From an uncultured Woeseiaceae bacterium (lineage in GTDB: Bacteria > Pseudomonadota > Gammaproteobacteria > Steroidobacterales > Woeseiaceae): a stretch of DNA of 8,190 nt. The notes under the pieces were generated by a model, which did not search any database, was not told the DNA's origin, and saw only the letters and a list, made by a program, of their open reading frames with translations. The DNA is taken from positions 1 to 8,190 of the forward strand of contig CALZHX010000248.1 in NCBI GenBank assembly GCA_945787435.1, given 5' to 3'. Shown here in pieces: positions 5,469-8,190 of the stretch. Position 1 is the stretch's first letter. Each line of letters starts with the position of its first letter. Position numbers and translations under genes: made by a program.

Positions 5469-7214
5469 ATGCCCATCCAGCAACTCCCCAATCATCTGAT
5501 CAACCAGATCGCCGCCGGCGAAGTCGTCGAGCGTCCGGCATCGGTCGTTAAGGAACTGGTCGAGAACAGTCTTGATGCGGGCGCCAACAGCGTGCACATC
5601 GATATCCAGGCGGGCGGTCAGAAGCTGATCCGGATCCGGGACAATGGCGGGGGTATCGGCCGGGATGAGCTCGCCCTGGCGCTGTCGCGACATGCGACCA
5701 GCAAAATATCGAGCCTTGACGACCTCGAGGCCGTGGCTTCTTTGGGCTTTCGAGGAGAGGCACTGCCCAGCATCGCGTCTGTCGCGCGGCTGACGCTGTG
5801 CTCCGCAACTGCCGACTCAGATTCCGCATGGCAGGTTGAGGCCGACAATGGCGTGGTTTCAGAGCCGCGACCGGCTGCGCACCCGCAAGGGACGACCGTC
5901 GAGGTGCACGATCTATTTTACAACACGCCCGCACGGCGACGTTTCCTGCGTACAGAGAGGACTGAATTCGGTCACATCGAGAAGTGGATCCGGCGACTGG
6001 CGCTGTCACGGCAGGATGTTGCCTTTACCCTGACGCATAATCGGCGCTCTGTGATGCAGCTGCCTGCGGCGCGAACGGATGAAGATCGTCTGCAGCGGAT
6101 AGCAAGAATTTGCGGCGAGGCATTCGCCGAACAGGCGGTTTCTCTATCGCATGAAACCGAAGGCGTCGCACTCGCGGGCTGGATTGGCTTACCCACCTAC
6201 AATCGCAGCCAGCCGGATATGCAGTACTGGTTCGTCAACGGCCGCAGTATCTCGGACAGGACACTGTCGCACGCCGCGCGTCATGCGTATCGAGACGTGC
6301 TTTTTCACGGCCGTTACCCCGCGTACGTGCTGTCAATAACGATGGATCCGGCTACGGTCGATGCGAACGCGCATCCGGCAAAACACGAAGTTCGTTTCCG
6401 TGATGGCAGGCGTGTTCACGGTATCGTGACCCAGTCGGTCGAAGCAGCGCTCAGCGAAACACGACCCGGCGGTCACGCCGCAGTTCCTGCACCAATGCCC
6501 CATTCGCAGCCACAAATGCAAAGGGTCATGCCGTTACCTGGCGCTGTTCGCGAGACCCTGGCCGCCTACCAGGCATTTTCAGCGCAGGGTTCCGCTGCAG
6601 CCGTCGAAATCAACCGCGAGCCGTCGCAGATCCCACCGCTTGGCTACGCGCTTGCCCAGATCGGTGGCGTCTACGTGCTAGCTGAGAATGCGACTGGCCT
6701 GGTCATTGTCGATATGCATGCTGCGCACGAGCGCATCCTCTATGAAAAACTCAAAGCAGGGTTCGAGGACAAGGCTGTCGTCCGACAGCCGCTGCTTGTG
6801 CCAACTAGTGTCGCGGTCGCGCAGAGTGAGGCCGACATAGTCGAGCGATCCGCCGGTGTATTCGAGAATCTCGGTCTGATCATTGATCGCACGGGGCCTA
6901 CCAGCCTCGTTATTCGGGAAGTGCCTGCACTGCTGCGCAATGCCGACGCTGAATCACTGCTGCGCGATGTGTTGGCTGATCTGTCACAGGCAGGAGAGAG
7001 TAACCGCGTCGAAGACATGTGCCACGATTTCCTCGCAACGATGGCGTGTCATCACTCGGTGCGCGCCAATCGCATGCTAAGCGTCGAGGAAATGAATGCT
7101 TTGTTGCGCGAGATGGAAGTCACGGATCGTGCCGATCAATGCAATCACGGTCGTCCGACCTGGACAGCGATCACGATGACTGAGCTCGACAAGCTGTTCC
7201 TGCGCGGCCAGTAG
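5469..7214 (+). CDS. mutL: DNA mismatch repair protein MutL, endonuclease-type
   Basis: GHKL ATPase that couples MutS mismatch recognition to strand removal. The N-terminal ATPase domain has E29 and N33 (KELVENSLDAG), DNGGGI (58-63) and LGFRGEAL (92-99), followed by FYNTPAR and VNGR motifs; a proline/alanine-rich linker lies around 335-385. The C-terminal domain has D415MHAAHERILYE426, QPLLVP (440-445, matching the beta-clamp-binding motif), A526CHHSVRAN534 and C558NHGRPTW565. These are the metal-binding endonuclease motifs present in most bacterial MutL proteins and absent from E. coli MutL, so this protein is predicted to nick DNA itself. The 581-residue length is normal. The ATG at 5469 is set by the MPIQ-LP start shared with E. 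coli; no Shine-Dalgarno is visible. It ends in tandem stops TAG-TAA and lies 11 bases before miaA. Confidence 0.96.
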   Translation: MPIQQLPNHLINQIAAGEVVERPASVVKELVENSLDAGANSVHIDIQAGGQKLIRIRDNGGGIGRDELALALSRHATSKISSLDDLEAVASLGFRGEALPSIASVARLTLCSATADSDSAWQVEADNGVVSEPRPAAHPQGTTVEVHDLFYNTPARRRFLRTERTEFGHIEKWIRRLALSRQDVAFTLTHNRRSVMQLPAARTDEDRLQRIARICGEAFAEQAVSLSHETEGVALAGWIGLPTYNRSQPDMQYWFVNGRSISDRTLSHAARHAYRDVLFHGRYPAYVLSITMDPATVDANAHPAKHEVRFRDGRRVHGIVTQSVEAALSETRPGGHAAVPAPMPHSQPQMQRVMPLPGAVRETLAAYQAFSAQGSAAAVEINREPSQIPPLGYALAQIGGVYVLAENATGLVIVDMHAAHERILYEKLKAGFEDKAVVRQPLLVPTSVAVAQSEADIVERSAGVFENLGLIIDRTGPTSLVIREVPALLRNADAESLLRDVLADLSQAGESNRVEDMCHDFLATMACHHSVRANRMLSVEEMNALLREMEVTDRADQCNHGRPTWTAITMTELDKLFLRGQ

Positions 7215-7225
7215 TAAAGTCCGCC

Positions 7226-8158
7226 ATGAAAACCGCAGTGTGTCTTATGGGGCCGACGGCGTCGGGAAAAACGGATGTCGCGATCAGTCTGTGCAAACGC
7301 TTTCCGTTCGATATCATCAGTGTTGATTCAGCTCTCGTGTATCGCGGCATGGACATCGGTACGGCGAAGCCCGATGCCGAAACATTGCAACGCGCACCAC
7401 ATCGCCTGATTAACATCCGGGATCCGGAAGAAGGCTACTCGGCCGGTGATTTCGTCCGGGACGCACGACGCGAGATCGGCAACATCCAGGCTGCTGGACG
7501 AGTGCCGTTACTGGTCGGTGGCACGATGATGTATTTCCGGGCATTGATCGGCGGCATCGCCGAGCTACCCTCCGCAGATGCGGAAATTCGCGCATCCATA
7601 GACGCAGATGCGGAAAAAGCGGGCTGGCCGGCGATCCATGCGCGGCTCCAGGAAATTGATCCGGCGGCGGCAGAACGTATCAAACCGAATGACCGGCAGC
7701 GGATTCAGCGCGCGCTTGAGGTCTATCTCGCGAGCGGCACGCCGCTCAGCGAATGGCATTCACGGGCCAGGACAGCGCAGGATCATAATCTCTCCTTTTT
7801 GAAAATTGCGCTGCAGCCAGCAACTCGGCGAGTCCTGCATGAGCGTATAGAAGAGCGACTAAATCTGATGTTAAACAATAGCTTTCTGGATGAAGTGAAA
7901 GTGCTGCATGAACGACCCGGGCTGACTGCTGAACATCCATCCATGCGCTCGGTCGGCTACCGGCAGCTGTGGGCGCACCTGGATGGCGAGCTAAGCATGG
8001 AGGAGGCCGGTAAGCGGGCACTGTACGCAACCCGCCAACTCGCCAAGCGGCAGATTACCTGGCTGAGGAACGAATCGGACCTGACCTCATTTGATCCCCT
8101 TGAAGGCCGCACAATCGACGCCATATCGACCTCTCTGAGAGAATTTTTCAACGCTTAG
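7226..8158 (+). CDS. miaA: tRNA dimethylallyltransferase MiaA
   Basis: Transfers dimethylallyl from DMAPP to N6 of A37 in tRNAs reading UNN codons, giving i6A, which MiaB later thiolates. The 310-residue protein has the P-loop GPTASGKT (9-16), SVDSALVYRGMDIGTAKP (32-49, with D34 as likely general base), the APHRL and DPEE-YSAGDF substrate segments, PLLVGGTMMYF (94-104), NDRQRIQRALEV, SVGYRQLW and the C-terminal TRQLAKRQITWLR tRNA-binding segment. It aligns with E. coli MiaA (316 residues) across its length. Spacing from mutL is 11 bases with only a weak purine stretch (TAAAG) before the ATG, so it probably relies on mutL read-through. The usual next gene, hfq, is not within the window. Confidence 0.96.
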   Translation: MKTAVCLMGPTASGKTDVAISLCKRFPFDIISVDSALVYRGMDIGTAKPDAETLQRAPHRLINIRDPEEGYSAGDFVRDARREIGNIQAAGRVPLLVGGTMMYFRALIGGIAELPSADAEIRASIDADAEKAGWPAIHARLQEIDPAAAERIKPNDRQRIQRALEVYLASGTPLSEWHSRARTAQDHNLSFLKIALQPATRRVLHERIEERLNLMLNNSFLDEVKVLHERPGLTAEHPSMRSVGYRQLWAHLDGELSMEEAGKRALYATRQLAKRQITWLRNESDLTSFDPLEGRTIDAISTSLREFFNA

Positions 8159-8190
8159 GCTGAACTCGCGTGGGCAACCGGCGCCACCGG

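Noticed and set aside
8155..8190. Minus-strand reading frame entering from the right edge and ending in TAA at 8157-8155, possibly the end of a convergent gene.
   Set aside because: Only 11 codons are visible and nothing identifies them. The usual neighbour (hfq) would lie on the plus strand beyond the edge, so no call can be made.

Overview
The window carries a conserved housekeeping block of a GC-rich gammaproteobacterium. The rightward order nnr - tsaE - amiB - mutL - miaA, with queG diverging from nnr, is the classical gammaproteobacterial arrangement, normally continued by hfq-hflX-hflK-hflC. Protein motifs agree closely with the Escherichia coli and Pseudomonas families. MutL carries the metal-dependent endonuclease motifs that E. 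coli-type MutL lacks, so the organism is probably not an enteric or Vibrio-type bacterium with MutH/Dam-directed repair. I cannot name the species. Coding density is very high: there are six complete protein genes plus one complete PPK2 gene, no RNA genes, no mobile elements and no non-coding stretch longer than about 105 bases.

Left part (minus strand, 24-2013): queG, epoxyqueuosine reductase, is followed by a class III-like PPK2 polyphosphate-dependent kinase. The two reading frames overlap by 8 bases, and the kinase's Shine-Dalgarno lies inside the end of queG, so they look translationally coupled. The leftward and rightward transcription units meet at about 1970-2014. There the annotated ATG codons of queG and nnr share a CATG, and a TATAAT/TATACT pair lies on opposite strands.

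Right part (plus strand, 2012-8158): nnr (NAD(P)HX repair) overlaps tsaE by ATGA. A 105-base gap with a recognisable sigma70-type promoter precedes amiB (septal murein amidase with signal peptide, AMIN, Amidase_3 and LysM). A 71-base gap with a strong U-tract-less hairpin precedes mutL, and 11 bases separate mutL from miaA. The window ends 32 bases after the miaA stop.

Functional themes: three tRNA anticodon-loop modification enzymes (QueG at position 34; TsaE and MiaA at position 37), cofactor repair (Nnr), daughter-cell separation (AmiB), mismatch repair (MutL) and polyphosphate/nucleotide metabolism (PPK2). I see no sign of a previously undescribed system. The points worth a second look are gene-boundary architecture (overlapping or leaderless starts, coupling), the MutL repair type and two inverted repeats.
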